Positions 49,474 to 59,078 are shown, counted from the stretch's first letter. The stretch is DNA of 64,000 nucleotides from Alkalicoccus luteus (GCA_052061695.1 JBPZEY010000004.1); one strand, 5' to 3'. Translations and numbers: made by a program. Notes: generated by a model not told the origin, from the sequence alone.

Positions 49474-50244
49474 TTAATCGGCATCGATCGCTTCAATTGC
49501 CTGCTTCACTGAACCATAGGTTTTTAAAGAGGATAAATCGATATCCAGCCCCCGTGTGTGCATTGCGACTTTTGGTGTGATGCCGGTGATGATCATCGTC
49601 ACTCCTTTCAGCTTCATTAAATCACCAAGCTGAAAAATACCGACGACGGCTGCTTCATCCACTTCACGGAAACCGGAGAGATCCAAAATCAGCGTCTCAA
49701 TCGCAGATCGGTCCAGTTCAGGAAGAATACGCTCCATGATAATGTTCATTCGCTTCTCATCAATGTTTCCGATAAGCGGCAGAACGGAAATCGTTTCTTT
49801 AATCGGCACAACTGGAGTGGAAAGGAGCTCAATTTCTTTATTATAGGAGGCAAGCTTTTCCTCTGCTTCTTTGAAATCGGTAATATCTTTTTGAATCCCG
49901 ACGAAGTAGTACTGATCCTCTGATTCCAGATAAATCGGATCGATATGCAGCAGGTTCCAAAACGGCGTTCCGTCTTTTTTATAGTTAAGCAGTTCGACTG
50001 ACACCGGCTCTTTTTCTTTAACTGCGCTGCGAATTTTATCGACTTCGCGCTGATCTGTCTTTTCACCCTGCAGAAACCGGCAGTTTTGACCGATGATGTC
50101 TTCCTGGGAATAGCCGGTCAACTTGGTGAATCCCTGGTTTGCGTAAATAATCGGGTTATCCGGCTGCTGCGGATCGCTGATGATAAAGACGAGCTGTGTC
50201 TTTTCGAGGATTTTATTTTTAAGTGCCTGTAAGTCCGTAACCAC
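49474..50244 (-). CDS. ytvA: Blue-light photoreceptor, LOV-STAS (YtvA-like)
   Basis: Cytoplasmic light sensor of 256 residues (B. subtilis YtvA 261). The LOV domain (about 10-125) has the flavin motif GQNCRFLQG with photoactive Cys55. A linker helix leads to a STAS domain (about 147-256). At the two positions where RsbR is phosphorylated on Thr, this protein has Glu163 (GNIDEKRM) and Glu197 (VDEAAV), as YtvA has acidic residues. It should join the RsbR/RsbS stressosome and turn on sigma-B in blue light. GTG start after AAAGGAG. Confidence 0.94.
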   Translation of the reverse strand: MVTDLQALKNKILEKTQLVFIISDPQQPDNPIIYANQGFTKLTGYSQEDIIGQNCRFLQGEKTDQREVDKIRSAVKEKEPVSVELLNYKKDGTPFWNLLHIDPIYLESEDQYYFVGIQKDITDFKEAEEKLASYNKEIELLSTPVVPIKETISVLPLIGNIDEKRMNIIMERILPELDRSAIETLILDLSGFREVDEAAVVGIFQLGDLMKLKGVTMIITGITPKVAMHTRGLDIDLSSLKTYGSVKQAIEAIDAD

Positions 50245-50325
50245 GTTATCGCTCCTTTGCTTCTGCTTCCGTTAAACGTGTCTCTATTGTACCCAACTTA
50301 CAAACGCTTGAAAAGCCGGAGCTGA

Positions 50326-51477
50326 TTATGCTTCCGGCTCTTGCAGAATATGATCACGCAGAACGAGCGAACAGGCTCCTCGCAGCGTACTGTTTTCCAG
50401 TGTTGATACATGGATATCTGTATCGGCAGCGTGCTTGGTCAGAAAGCGTGGATATGCAGCTTTACGCGCTGTTTCCATCAGCTGTTCGTTCCGGCTTAAC
50501 CCGCCCCCGAAAACGACTGCACTCGGATTGAACGTATGCACAGCGTTCACAAGAGCATACCCAAGCCACGTGCCAATCTGCTTCAGTGCTTCAGCTGCAG
50601 CAGGATCGGTGCCTGCAGCGGCTGCAACGTCTGCGCCGGATGTGTAGGGCCTGTGCTCAGTCGCTTCATTTGCCTGCCGTACGAGCGCTTCAGCCGAAGC
50701 AAGCGTCTGCAGGCAGCCGCTTGCTCCGCATGAACACTGGACGCCGTTCGGATCGATGAGCGTGTGGCCGATTTCTCCAGCTATGCCGGAAGCACCTTCT
50801 GCGACTCTTCCGTTTTCCACGTAAGCCGCTCCCAACCCTCGACCAGCATTGATAAACAAAAAGGAATCATACGTGCGCCCCTTCCCGTACCACGATTCGG
50901 CCAGCGCCATTGCCTTCACGTCATTACAGGTGGAAATCGGGAGCCCAAAAGCTGTCTCCAGCGCATGGCGAAGCGGAACGCCCTTTATCCCATGAGCGGG
51001 GGCGTGAACCGAAACACCGCTGCGTCTGTCTACGATTCCATGTACGGCTGCGCCTATTCCAAGCACCGGTTCCGGTTCCTCACTCAAAAATTGATGCAGC
51101 GAAGAGGTAAGAAAGGAGAGAAAGGTGTTTTCCGTCACCTGCTCCGGGATGGCAATCGTCCTGCTCCGCAGCAGTACGGTGTCCAGCCCTGCTGACGCGA
51201 TTCGCAGCTCGCTGGATCCAATATCAATACCGACAATCCGCTGGGCCCGGTTATTCATTTGCAGCAGGATCGGCTTTCGACCGCCGCTGGAGGCTCCTGC
51301 TTTCGTCTCACGCACGAGATTTTCCTGAAGCAGCGCCGTCACAATATTTGTAACGGATGCTGCGGTCAAACCTGTACGGTCGGCAATGCTCGCGCGTGAA
51401 ATTCCTGACGTACTCTGTCGGATCGCCTGCAGCACCCGGCTTCTGTTTCGTGCTTTCATATGCTGAAAACTGCTCAT
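50326..51477 (-). CDS. ROK family transcriptional repressor (gal operon)
   Basis: Regulator of 383 residues: N-terminal winged helix (GISRASIADRTGLTAASVTN), then a sugar-kinase-like ROK domain with the ATP-site remnant GIDIGSSEL and the zinc motif GHTLIDPNG..CSCGASGCLQT in the ROK pattern. It is the last gene of galK-galE-galT-ROK, nine bases after galT, so it is most likely the local repressor. The candidate operator is TTAATTAATTTAATTAA before galK. Confidence 0.9.
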   Translation of the reverse strand: MSSFQHMKARNRSRVLQAIRQSTSGISRASIADRTGLTAASVTNIVTALLQENLVRETKAGASSGGRKPILLQMNNRAQRIVGIDIGSSELRIASAGLDTVLLRSRTIAIPEQVTENTFLSFLTSSLHQFLSEEPEPVLGIGAAVHGIVDRRSGVSVHAPAHGIKGVPLRHALETAFGLPISTCNDVKAMALAESWYGKGRTYDSFLFINAGRGLGAAYVENGRVAEGASGIAGEIGHTLIDPNGVQCSCGASGCLQTLASAEALVRQANEATEHRPYTSGADVAAAAGTDPAAAEALKQIGTWLGYALVNAVHTFNPSAVVFGGGLSRNEQLMETARKAAYPRFLTKHAADTDIHVSTLENSTLRGACSLVLRDHILQEPEA

Positions 51478-51488
51478 CACCTATCCCC

Positions 51489-52994
51489 CTATTGCTGGAT
51501 CGTCTGCATAAACCGTTGAAACGCGCGAATACCGGCATCGTCACGTTTAAACACGCCCGCATGACCTAAGATCTCTGCAAAGACAAGCCCCGTTTCTTCC
51601 TGCAGAAGCGTCTCCATTTCTTCCACGCTCGCGATACGGCGTCCTTCCGAAACCTTCAGTGCCCAATCAGCGTGCTTTGCCGTGATCCCGTCATACAACG
51701 CCGATTCAGGGGAAACACCCGCTAGCTTTTCCGCAGTTTCACGAAGCTCCTGCTTCAGCCGACCTGGCAGTACGGCCAGCCCCATGACTTCGATCAGGCC
51801 GATATTTTCTTTTTTAATGTGATGCGCATGCGCATGCGGATGAAATATCCCGTCCGGATGATCGCTGGAGGTGCGGTTGTTCCGGAGCACAAGATCAAGT
51901 TCGAATGCCCTTCCGCGCCGTCTGGCAATCGGAGTGATTGTCTGATGGAGCGTTCCGTCTGTCTCTGCATAAATCCCTGCCGTTTCATCGCTGTAAGCAC
52001 GCCAGCTGTTCAAAATGTGTTCTGCTGCTTTTTTGACTTCCGTACGATCGTCTCCCTGAAGCCGGACGACGGACATCGGCCATTTTACTCTGGCTGCAGT
52101 CACTCCTGTAAACTGTGGCAGTTCCATTGTTTCTTCTGCTTCAGCGCGGGCCATCGGAAACGTATAGCGGCCGGCCTGGTAATGATCGTGGCTCAAGATA
52201 GAGCCTCCGACGATAGGCAAGTCCGCATTGGAGCCTATAAAGTAGTGCGGGAACCGTTCAGTAAAAGCAAGCAGCCGGGTAAATGTGTCGCCGGTGATGA
52301 CCATCGGCTCATGCTTCTCTTTCAGCACAATAGCATGTTCATGGTAGTAGACATATGGAGAAAATTGAAAATGCCACGCTTCTTCATTTAAGGTCACCGG
52401 AATTGTTCGCAGATTCTGCCTGGCAGGGTGATTAAGCCTACCTGCATAGCCTTCATTTTCTCTGCAAAGCAGGCAGAGCGGATAGGAAGAAGCCGGCTGG
52501 TGCTTAAGCTTTTCAATTTCAGCCGGATCTTTCTCCGGCTTCGATAAATTGATCGTCATATCAAGCGCACCGTATTCTGTATCCGTCTTCCAGGTTACAT
52601 TCTTTTCAATACGCTTTGTCCGAATGTAATCAATCGCTTTGTTCCACTCGTAAAACCAGGCCGTAGCCTGTTCCGGGCTTTTCTCTTCCTCTTTGCCAAA
52701 CCGGCTCGCGATCACAGAAGGCTTATCTGCAAAGACACCCATCAGCTTCGTATCAAACAAGTCTCGTTCCGTTACCGTATCATTTTCTATCCTGCCTTCA
52801 TCCAGTGCCCATTTCAAGATATCCTCCATGATCGAATGAAGGTCCCGTTCTGCTGCGGATACCGGCTGTTCAAAATCAGCAATCTGCAGCTTCTCAAGCA
52901 GCTGATTCCGGCAGTACACGTGATCTTCTTTCTCAATCAGCTTTTTTCTGACAGCCCATGCCGTCAATTCTTCCACTAATCGGCTGATGTTCAT
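51489..52994 (-). CDS. galT: UDP-glucose--hexose-1-phosphate uridylyltransferase (class II)
   Basis: Leloir pathway enzyme of 501 residues, exchanging UMP between UDP-glucose and galactose-1-phosphate. It belongs to the long Firmicutes-type GalT (B. subtilis 513), not the 350-residue HIT type. HDHYQAGRY (about 262-270) holds conserved histidines and GIFHPHAHAHHIKKENIGLIE (in blocks) is typical. It starts at ATG directly after the galE stop; its ribosome site GGGGAGG lies in galE. Confidence 0.95.
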   Translation of the reverse strand: MNISRLVEELTAWAVRKKLIEKEDHVYCRNQLLEKLQIADFEQPVSAAERDLHSIMEDILKWALDEGRIENDTVTERDLFDTKLMGVFADKPSVIASRFGKEEEKSPEQATAWFYEWNKAIDYIRTKRIEKNVTWKTDTEYGALDMTINLSKPEKDPAEIEKLKHQPASSYPLCLLCRENEGYAGRLNHPARQNLRTIPVTLNEEAWHFQFSPYVYYHEHAIVLKEKHEPMVITGDTFTRLLAFTERFPHYFIGSNADLPIVGGSILSHDHYQAGRYTFPMARAEAEETMELPQFTGVTAARVKWPMSVVRLQGDDRTEVKKAAEHILNSWRAYSDETAGIYAETDGTLHQTITPIARRRGRAFELDLVLRNNRTSSDHPDGIFHPHAHAHHIKKENIGLIEVMGLAVLPGRLKQELRETAEKLAGVSPESALYDGITAKHADWALKVSEGRRIASVEEMETLLQEETGLVFAEILGHAGVFKRDDAGIRAFQRFMQTIQQ

Positions 52995-53990
52995 TCAGTT
53001 TTCCTCCCCGTAGCCATTCGGATGCTTTTGGTGCCACTCCCACGCTGTTTTTACGATCGTGTGCAAGTCAGCATACTTCGGCTTCCAGCCCAGTACGGAT
53101 GCTGCTTTCTCGGAGGAAGCAACCAGCTCTGCCGGATCTCCCGCCCGGCGCGGAGCTATTTCCCGGGAAATAGGACGTCCCGTTACATGTTCAGCAGCAT
53201 CGATCACCTGCTTCACACTGAAGCCGCTGCCGTTGCCAAGGTTAAACGTATCTGACGATTTGCCGTTGCGCAGGTGCTGCAGCGCCTGAATGTGAGCTTG
53301 AATCAGATCCTCGACGTGAATATAATCGCGGATGCAGGTGCCGTCATCTGTTGGATAATCATCTCCGAAAATCATGATTTTCTCGCGCTGTCCGAGCGCC
53401 GTCTGCAGAATAATTGGAATCAGGTGAGTTTCCGGATCATGATCTTCTCCAATATCAACGGTCGTATGCGCCCCTGCTACATTGAAGTAGCGCAGCACGA
53501 CGTACTCCATGTCATAGGCCTGCCGGCACCAGTGCAGCATTTGTTCGATCGCAAGTTTCGTCTGACCGTACGTGTTGCCTGGCTTTGTGGGGGCCGACTC
53601 TGTGATCGGTACAGATTCCGGTTCCCCATATACAGCGGCCGTTGACGAGAATACGATATGCTGAACACGATGCTGCTTCATCACCTTCATCAGACTGATG
53701 GCGCCGCCTACGTTATTGTCGTAGTAGTCAAGCGGCTTTTCCATGCTGACACCGACGAGCGAATCTGCGGCAAAATGCATCACAGCATCTATCGATTCCG
53801 ATGCAAACATGGCCTCAAGGGCTTGTTCATCACGGAGATCGACGTGATAAAAAGCAGCCTGATCCGGCACTGCTCCCCGATGACCGGTCTGCAGGTTATC
53901 TGCTACTACTACCTCTTCACCCGCTTCCAGCAACGCTGCAACAGCATGGCTTCCAATGTATCCTGCTCCTCCACAAACGAGTACACTCAT
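52995..53990 (-). CDS. galE: UDP-glucose 4-epimerase
   Basis: NAD-dependent epimerase of 331 residues interconverting UDP-galactose and UDP-glucose. The nucleotide loop GGAGYIGSH is at 7-15, the catalytic Ser in FSSTAAVYG and the Tyr-Lys pair in NTYGQTKLAIE. Middle gene of the gal operon, one base after galK and directly joined to galT. Confidence 0.97.
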   Translation of the reverse strand: MSVLVCGGAGYIGSHAVAALLEAGEEVVVADNLQTGHRGAVPDQAAFYHVDLRDEQALEAMFASESIDAVMHFAADSLVGVSMEKPLDYYDNNVGGAISLMKVMKQHRVQHIVFSSTAAVYGEPESVPITESAPTKPGNTYGQTKLAIEQMLHWCRQAYDMEYVVLRYFNVAGAHTTVDIGEDHDPETHLIPIILQTALGQREKIMIFGDDYPTDDGTCIRDYIHVEDLIQAHIQALQHLRNGKSSDTFNLGNGSGFSVKQVIDAAEHVTGRPISREIAPRRAGDPAELVASSEKAASVLGWKPKYADLHTIVKTAWEWHQKHPNGYGEEN

Positions 53991-53991
53991 T

Positions 53992-55155
53992 TTATGCCTC
54001 TCCCTTCCATTTTCCGGCTCCTCCGCCGATATCTGTTACATAAAATGCCGGTTTCCAGCCGACCGCTGCCTGATAAGTATTTCCAATGCGCTCAAGCGTT
54101 TCCTGCAAGCCCTGCTGCTTAACAACCGCAATTGCACAGCCGCCAAATCCTGCTCCTGTCATTCTTGCTCCAAGAACACCTTCCTCTGCCCAGGCAGCCT
54201 CAACGAGTGCATCCAGATGCTCTCCTGTCACTTCATAATCCTGTTTCAGCGATTGATGTGAGGCATTCAGCAGTTTGGCGAACCCATCAACGTCACCATC
54301 CACAAGCTTTGCATGCGCCTCTTTCGTGCGCTGCTGCTCGGTTACGGCATGGCGGGCACGTGCATATTCTACCTTAGAAAGATGACCTGCCTTTTCCTCA
54401 AGCATTTCCGGCGGCACTTCACACAAATATGCGGGTGCTCCATTCTCCTGCAGATTCATTAACGCGGATTCGCATTCTTCCCTGCGCTGATTGTACGCCG
54501 AGTCTGCAAGCTCTCTTCGCTTATTTGTATTCATAATCACGAGGACGTTGTCCTGCAGATCAAGCGGGGCATACGATACGTCCAGCGTTCTTGTATCGAG
54601 CAGCATCGCCTGCTTTTCTTTACCGTTAGCGATTGCGAACGGGTCCATAATACCGCAGTTAACTCCAAGGTAATCGTTCTCTGCCTGCTGTGCCAATTTA
54701 CTCAGGGTAACCTGATCGAGTCCGAGCTCGTTATATGCGTTTAGCACGGTACCAATCAGGACATTAAATGAAGCTGAAGAAGAAAGCCCTGCACCGTTCG
54801 GGATGGTTCCCTCTACAACCGCGCGAAATCCGTGAACACGGCGTCCTGTTTCAGCCTCGATGACCGCTGTCATAGCCCGAATAAAATCTGTCCATCCGCC
54901 CTGCAGCTCTACCTTCCCACCGAGATGAATCGTTTGTATGCCATCATCCGGAAAATTGATCGAATACATTTCTACTTTTCGCTCTTCAAGAGGAGAAACC
55001 GCTGCGTAAGTTCCGATTGTCAGCGCAGCTGGAAACACGAGTCCTCCATTGTAATCAATGTGTTCTCCTATTAAGTTTACTCTTCCCGGTGAAAAATAAA
55101 CCGCGTCTGCACGCTCGCGAAACAATTTCTCATATGTTTTCTCTACTGTTGTCAT
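53992..55155 (-). CDS. galK: Galactokinase
   Basis: GHMP kinase of 387 residues that phosphorylates galactose at C1. The galactokinase signature GRVNLIGEHIDYNGG is at 24-38; the ATP loop GAGLSSSASFNV is near 120 and the C-terminal GHMP motif GARMTGAGFGGCAIA near 338. First gene of the gal operon. AAGGGG lies seven bases before the ATG. Confidence 0.97.
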   Translation of the reverse strand: MTTVEKTYEKLFRERADAVYFSPGRVNLIGEHIDYNGGLVFPAALTIGTYAAVSPLEERKVEMYSINFPDDGIQTIHLGGKVELQGGWTDFIRAMTAVIEAETGRRVHGFRAVVEGTIPNGAGLSSSASFNVLIGTVLNAYNELGLDQVTLSKLAQQAENDYLGVNCGIMDPFAIANGKEKQAMLLDTRTLDVSYAPLDLQDNVLVIMNTNKRRELADSAYNQRREECESALMNLQENGAPAYLCEVPPEMLEEKAGHLSKVEYARARHAVTEQQRTKEAHAKLVDGDVDGFAKLLNASHQSLKQDYEVTGEHLDALVEAAWAEEGVLGARMTGAGFGGCAIAVVKQQGLQETLERIGNTYQAAVGWKPAFYVTDIGGGAGKWKGEA

Positions 55156-55170
55156 GAGGACACCCCTTTA

Positions 55171-55187
55171 TTAATTAATTTAATTAA
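55171..55187. promoter_or_regulatory. Candidate operator of the gal operon
   Basis: TTAATTAATTTAATTAA is a perfect palindrome about a central base, 15 bp upstream of the galK start. ROK repressors of the XylR/NagC group use AT-rich dyads, so it is a likely site for the regulator at the operon end. The region up to 55350 holds no other feature I can support. Confidence 0.5.
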
Positions 55188-55359
55188 GTATCTTTATCGT
55201 AGCATGATTCCAGTCATCGCACAACCTGACACGAAAATCTTCATCGTTCATAATCGTTCAAAAGCAATCACTCCTCTTTATTTTCTGCTGATATTTCTGT
55301 CTGCATCCAGCTATTCAGCAGCATGTATCTATACTGACCTCAGCGGATCAAAAGGAAAA

Positions 55360-55409
55360 TGAATGTTTTTGAATGTTTTTGAAATAAAATGATTGATTTT
55401 GATTGTTTC
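55360..55409 (+). promoter_or_regulatory. Five 10-bp phased repeats: FruR operator candidate
   Basis: Starting at 55360 the sequence reads TGAATGTTTT, TGAATGTTTT, TGAAATAAAA, TGATTGATTT, TGATTGTTTC, each unit exactly 10 bp, i.e. one helical turn. DeoR-family sugar repressors bind repeated TGATTG/TGAAAG-like units. The array overlaps the -35 box of the fruR promoter, so binding would block it. Confidence 0.65.
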
Positions 55410-55421
55410 ATGTTTTATACT
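55393..55421 (+). promoter_or_regulatory. Sigma-A promoter of fruR-fruK-fruA
   Basis: TTGATT (55393-55398), 17 nt, TATACT (55416-55421), about 32 nt before the fruR start. Confidence 0.75.
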
Positions 55422-55452
55422 CAATGTAATCCCTTACATGGAGGCGGAAACA

Positions 55453-56211
55453 ATGCTGACATACGAACGGCACGACACAATTCTTGAACTGCTCCGGCAG
55501 CGGCGGACAGTGAAATTGACAGATTTGACAGAAGCAACCGGTGCTTCAGAATCTACAATCCGGCGTGACCTGAGTGAACTTGAAGATGCACAAAAATTAA
55601 AGCGTATACACGGTGGTGCCTCTCTTCCTTCCAGGAAGTCGGATGAACCAACGATGCTCGATAAAAAAACAGTTTTCGCCGAAGAAAAACAGCGAATCGG
55701 CAGACTGGCCGCTTCCTTTATTGAAGACGGTGATTCCGTCTACCTCGATGCCGGAACCTCAACGGAGGCGATGCTTCCTTATATTGAGGCAAAGGAGATC
55801 GTTATCGTTACAAACGGCCTGAACATTGTAGAGCCTGCTCTCAAGCGAGGATTTCGCACATACGTTCTCGGCGGCTACGTCAAATCGGGAACGCTTGCTT
55901 TTATCGGCAGGACAGCCGCTGAATCACTGAAGCAGTATCGGTTCGATAAAGCATTTCTCGGCACAAACGGAGTCGACCCGGAATTTGGCTTTTCCACTCC
56001 GGACCCGGAAGAAGCTGCTATTAAACAGCTCGCATTGGAAGCGTCCCAAGAGGCGTTTGTACTCGCAGATGCGTCCAAACTGCAGCAGACATCCTTTTCG
56101 CGTTTTGCCTCCATTCACGACGCTGCACTGATTACGGAGATAAAAGCTGATACAGAACTGTTTCTCGAGCAGCTGAGTGAGCATACTACGATTGAAGGAG
56201 TGAAGCCATGA
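55453..56211 (+). CDS. fruR: DeoR-family repressor of the fructose operon
   Basis: Regulator of 252 residues. DeoR helix-turn-helix (RRTVKLTDLTEATGASEST-IRRDLSELE) at the N terminus and a sugar-phosphate-binding domain (LDAGTSTEAML, LGTNGVDPEFGFSTPDPEEA). It heads fruR-fruK-fruA and overlaps fruK by four bases; the effector is probably fructose-1-phosphate. ATG at 55453 has GGAGG eight bases before it; in-frame codons upstream lie in the promoter. Confidence 0.94.
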   Translation: MLTYERHDTILELLRQRRTVKLTDLTEATGASESTIRRDLSELEDAQKLKRIHGGASLPSRKSDEPTMLDKKTVFAEEKQRIGRLAASFIEDGDSVYLDAGTSTEAMLPYIEAKEIVIVTNGLNIVEPALKRGFRTYVLGGYVKSGTLAFIGRTAAESLKQYRFDKAFLGTNGVDPEFGFSTPDPEEAAIKQLALEASQEAFVLADASKLQQTSFSRFASIHDAALITEIKADTELFLEQLSEHTTIEGVKP

Positions 56212-57125
56212 TTTACACCGTCACCCTTAACCCGTCGATTGACTGCTTTATGGAACTGCCGGAGCTGGTCGAAGGTGCGACAAACCGCGCTACCGAGCAG
56301 CGGATGATTCCAGGCGGGAAAGGCATAAACGTCTCCCGCGTGCTGCACCGGTTTGGCATTGCCTCAACGCTGCTCGGTTTTACAGCAGGATTTACCGGCG
56401 CCTTTTTAAAGGAAGAGCTTGCTGCAGAGGGCTTGCGCACCCATTTTACTGACACACCTGGTATGACACGAATCAATATGAAACTCAAGACCGCAAAGGA
56501 AACCGAGGTTAATGGCCCTTCTCAAGCTATCAGTGAGGAACATGTCCATCAGCTGCTTGCCGGACTAGATTCAGCGGACGAACATGATCTGCTCGTTCTT
56601 TCCGGAAGTCTTCCACCGTCACTCCCGTCTGAAACGTACCGGATGATAGCTGAAAAGCTCACGCTTCGAACGGTGATCGATACAAGCGGTGTGCCTCTGC
56701 AAAAAGCGCTCTCGGCCAGGCCGTATCTGATTAAGCCGAATATCGATGAACTGACCGCCCTGTACGGCCAGGAATCAGCGGATACACCAGGAGCTGTACG
56801 TTTGGCGAAAAAAGCTGTTGCCGATGGTGCAAAAAATGTTCTCGTCTCCCGTGGAGCTGAATCCGCCCTGCTCGTTTCCGCCGAACGTGTGCTGGAAGCA
56901 GCTGTTCCAACCGGAACGATCCACTCTACTGTTGGAGCAGGTGATTCGATGGTTGCCGGATTTCTCGCGGGGCTGGAGAACGGTCTTGCACCTGAAGAAG
57001 CATTCCGCTGGAGCATCGCTGCCGGTTCTGCCACGGCATTTTCAGAATCCCTTTGCACGAAAGAGCATGTTGAAGATCTGCTGCCGTCCGTCTCTGTTCA
57101 CGAATATAAGGAGGAATCGGTATGA
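56208..57125 (+). CDS. fruK: 1-phosphofructokinase
   Basis: PfkB-family kinase of 305 residues converting fructose-1-phosphate to fructose-1,6-bisphosphate. The N-terminal signature GGKGINVSRVL is near 37, and the catalytic Asp lies in TVGAGDSMVAGFLAG near 246. Overlaps both neighbours by four bases, so translation is coupled. Confidence 0.96.
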   Translation: MIYTVTLNPSIDCFMELPELVEGATNRATEQRMIPGGKGINVSRVLHRFGIASTLLGFTAGFTGAFLKEELAAEGLRTHFTDTPGMTRINMKLKTAKETEVNGPSQAISEEHVHQLLAGLDSADEHDLLVLSGSLPPSLPSETYRMIAEKLTLRTVIDTSGVPLQKALSARPYLIKPNIDELTALYGQESADTPGAVRLAKKAVADGAKNVLVSRGAESALLVSAERVLEAAVPTGTIHSTVGAGDSMVAGFLAGLENGLAPEEAFRWSIAAGSATAFSESLCTKEHVEDLLPSVSVHEYKEESV

Positions 57126-59032
57126 AAATCACAGAGTTGCTCACAGTTGAAACAATTGTACTGGATTTGACAGCTGACTCAAAAGACGGCGTCATCGATG
57201 AGCTAACGGCCAAACTGGATCAGGCAGGCAATCTGAATGATCCTGCTGCCTTCAAAGCAGCCATTCACGAGCGGGAGTCACAAAGCTCGACCGGTATTGG
57301 CGAAGGGGTCGCGATCCCTCACGCAAAAACGAAAGCTGTGTCACGCCCTGCGATCGTTTTCGGCCGCTCCAAAGCGGGAATCGACTATGATTCTCTCGAT
57401 GCTCAGCCGGCTCACTTATTCTTCATGATCGCAGCCAGCGAAGGAGCGAACCAAACTCACCTTCAAGCATTGTCCCGCCTTTCCACACTGCTTATGGACG
57501 AGTCCTTCCGAGAAGAGCTGATGACCGTTCCTTCGGAAGAAGACTTGCTTGCAGCGGTTGACCGGAAAGAAACAGAAAAGCTTGCTGAAGAGGATCCAAA
57601 GGAAGCATCAGGGGACCGCCCGTATTTTCTCGCTGTCACAGGCTGCCCGACTGGCATTGCGCACACGTACATGGCAGCTGACGGCTTAAAAGCAGCTGCT
57701 GAAAAGCTTGGCTACGATATTAAGGTAGAAACAAACGGCTCAGACGGTGTAAGAAACGCGCTGACCGCAGAAGATATTGAAAAAGCAGACGCGGTGATCA
57801 TCGCTGCGGACACGCGGGTGGAAACAGACCGTTTCGATGGCAAACCGTTGCTGAAAGCGCCGGTAGCCGCAGGCATCCGCAAGCCGGAGAAGCTGTTGCA
57901 GGATGCACCTGATGCACCTGTGCACCAGGCAGCCGGCGGCGGAGAGCGCCAGGCCGCTTCTGCATCGGGTCTCGGCTCAGCTAAATCGGCAGGTGCCGCG
58001 TTTTACAAGCACTTGATGAGCGGTGTATCAAACATGCTGCCATTTATCGTCGGCGGCGGTATTTTAATCGCCTTGTCCTTCTTCTTTGAAGATCCGATCA
58101 CAGGAGAGATGGGCTGGTTTGGTGAAATTCTGTCGACGATCGGCGGTGCCAATGCCTTCTTCTTCATCGTACCAGTGCTTGCAGGCTTCATCGCTTACAG
58201 CATCGCAGACCGTCCCGGTTTTGCTGCCGGTATGGTCGGCGGTCTCATGGCTCACAATGGCGACGCCGGTTTCCTCGGCGGGATTGTAGCCGGTTTCCTT
58301 GCAGGTTATCTCGTACTTGGCATCCGTCGTTTGTTCAGCTTTATGCCTGCTTCACTTGAAGGCATTAAAACGATTTTGATTCTCCCGCTGTTTGGTATCT
58401 TTACAACCGGGTTCATTATGTACTTCCTCGTCGTACCGATGGCAGCCGTCCAAGGCGGACTCGTCAGCTGGCTCGGCGATATGCAGACAGGCAACTTCGT
58501 CATTCTCGGAATCATTCTCGGCGGGATGATGGCAGTCGACATGGGCGGACCGATCAACAAATCCGCTTACGCATTCGGACTCGCGATGATCGACGCCGGA
58601 TTGTATGCTCCGATTGCTGCTATTATGGCGGGAGGTATGGTGCCGCCGCTCGGTATTGCACTTGCTACGACGTTTTTCAAGCGAAAGTTCACGAAGGAGC
58701 AGCGTGATTCCGGCCGCACAAACTACATTCTTGGAGCTTCGTTTATTACGGAAGGAGCGATTCCTTTCGCAGCAGCTGATCCACTGCGGGTGATCCCTTC
58801 GCTCATTGCCGGCTCTGCCGTAGCAGGCGGACTGTCCATGTTTTTCGGTGCCGCTTCTGAAGCACCGCACGGAGGCGTGTTCGTTATCCCGATCATGACG
58901 CAGCCGGTTCTATATGTAGTCGCCATATTAATTGGCTCACTTGTTACAGCAGGACTGCTTGCGATTCTGAAAAAGGACATCGATCAAGTTCCTGCCGCAG
59001 GAGCTCCTGCCCCGCAGAAAAAAACAGCTTAA
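57122..59032 (+). CDS. fruA: PTS fructose-specific EIIABC component
   Basis: Membrane transporter of 636 residues making fructose-1-phosphate on entry. EIIA: phospho-His67 in GEGVAIPHAKT. EIIB: phospho-Cys175 in VTGCPTGIAHTYMAA. EIIC: from about 295, with about ten helices and GGPINKSAYAFG. Gene order and domain order equal those of B. subtilis fruRKA. Confidence 0.97.
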   Translation: MKITELLTVETIVLDLTADSKDGVIDELTAKLDQAGNLNDPAAFKAAIHERESQSSTGIGEGVAIPHAKTKAVSRPAIVFGRSKAGIDYDSLDAQPAHLFFMIAASEGANQTHLQALSRLSTLLMDESFREELMTVPSEEDLLAAVDRKETEKLAEEDPKEASGDRPYFLAVTGCPTGIAHTYMAADGLKAAAEKLGYDIKVETNGSDGVRNALTAEDIEKADAVIIAADTRVETDRFDGKPLLKAPVAAGIRKPEKLLQDAPDAPVHQAAGGGERQAASASGLGSAKSAGAAFYKHLMSGVSNMLPFIVGGGILIALSFFFEDPITGEMGWFGEILSTIGGANAFFFIVPVLAGFIAYSIADRPGFAAGMVGGLMAHNGDAGFLGGIVAGFLAGYLVLGIRRLFSFMPASLEGIKTILILPLFGIFTTGFIMYFLVVPMAAVQGGLVSWLGDMQTGNFVILGIILGGMMAVDMGGPINKSAYAFGLAMIDAGLYAPIAAIMAGGMVPPLGIALATTFFKRKFTKEQRDSGRTNYILGASFITEGAIPFAAADPLRVIPSLIAGSAVAGGLSMFFGAASEAPHGGVFVIPIMTQPVLYVVAILIGSLVTAGLLAILKKDIDQVPAAGAPAPQKKTA

Positions 59033-59038
59033 AACGAG

Positions 59039-59065
59039 ACGAGCCGCCCGGGTTGGGCGGCTCGT
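59039..59065 (+). terminator. Intrinsic terminator of the fruRKA operon
   Basis: ACGAGCCGCCC/GGGCGGCTCGT with loop GGGTT, followed by ATTCATTTTC, seven bases after the fruA stop. Confidence 0.85.
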
Positions 59066-59078
59066 ATTCATTTTCTTG

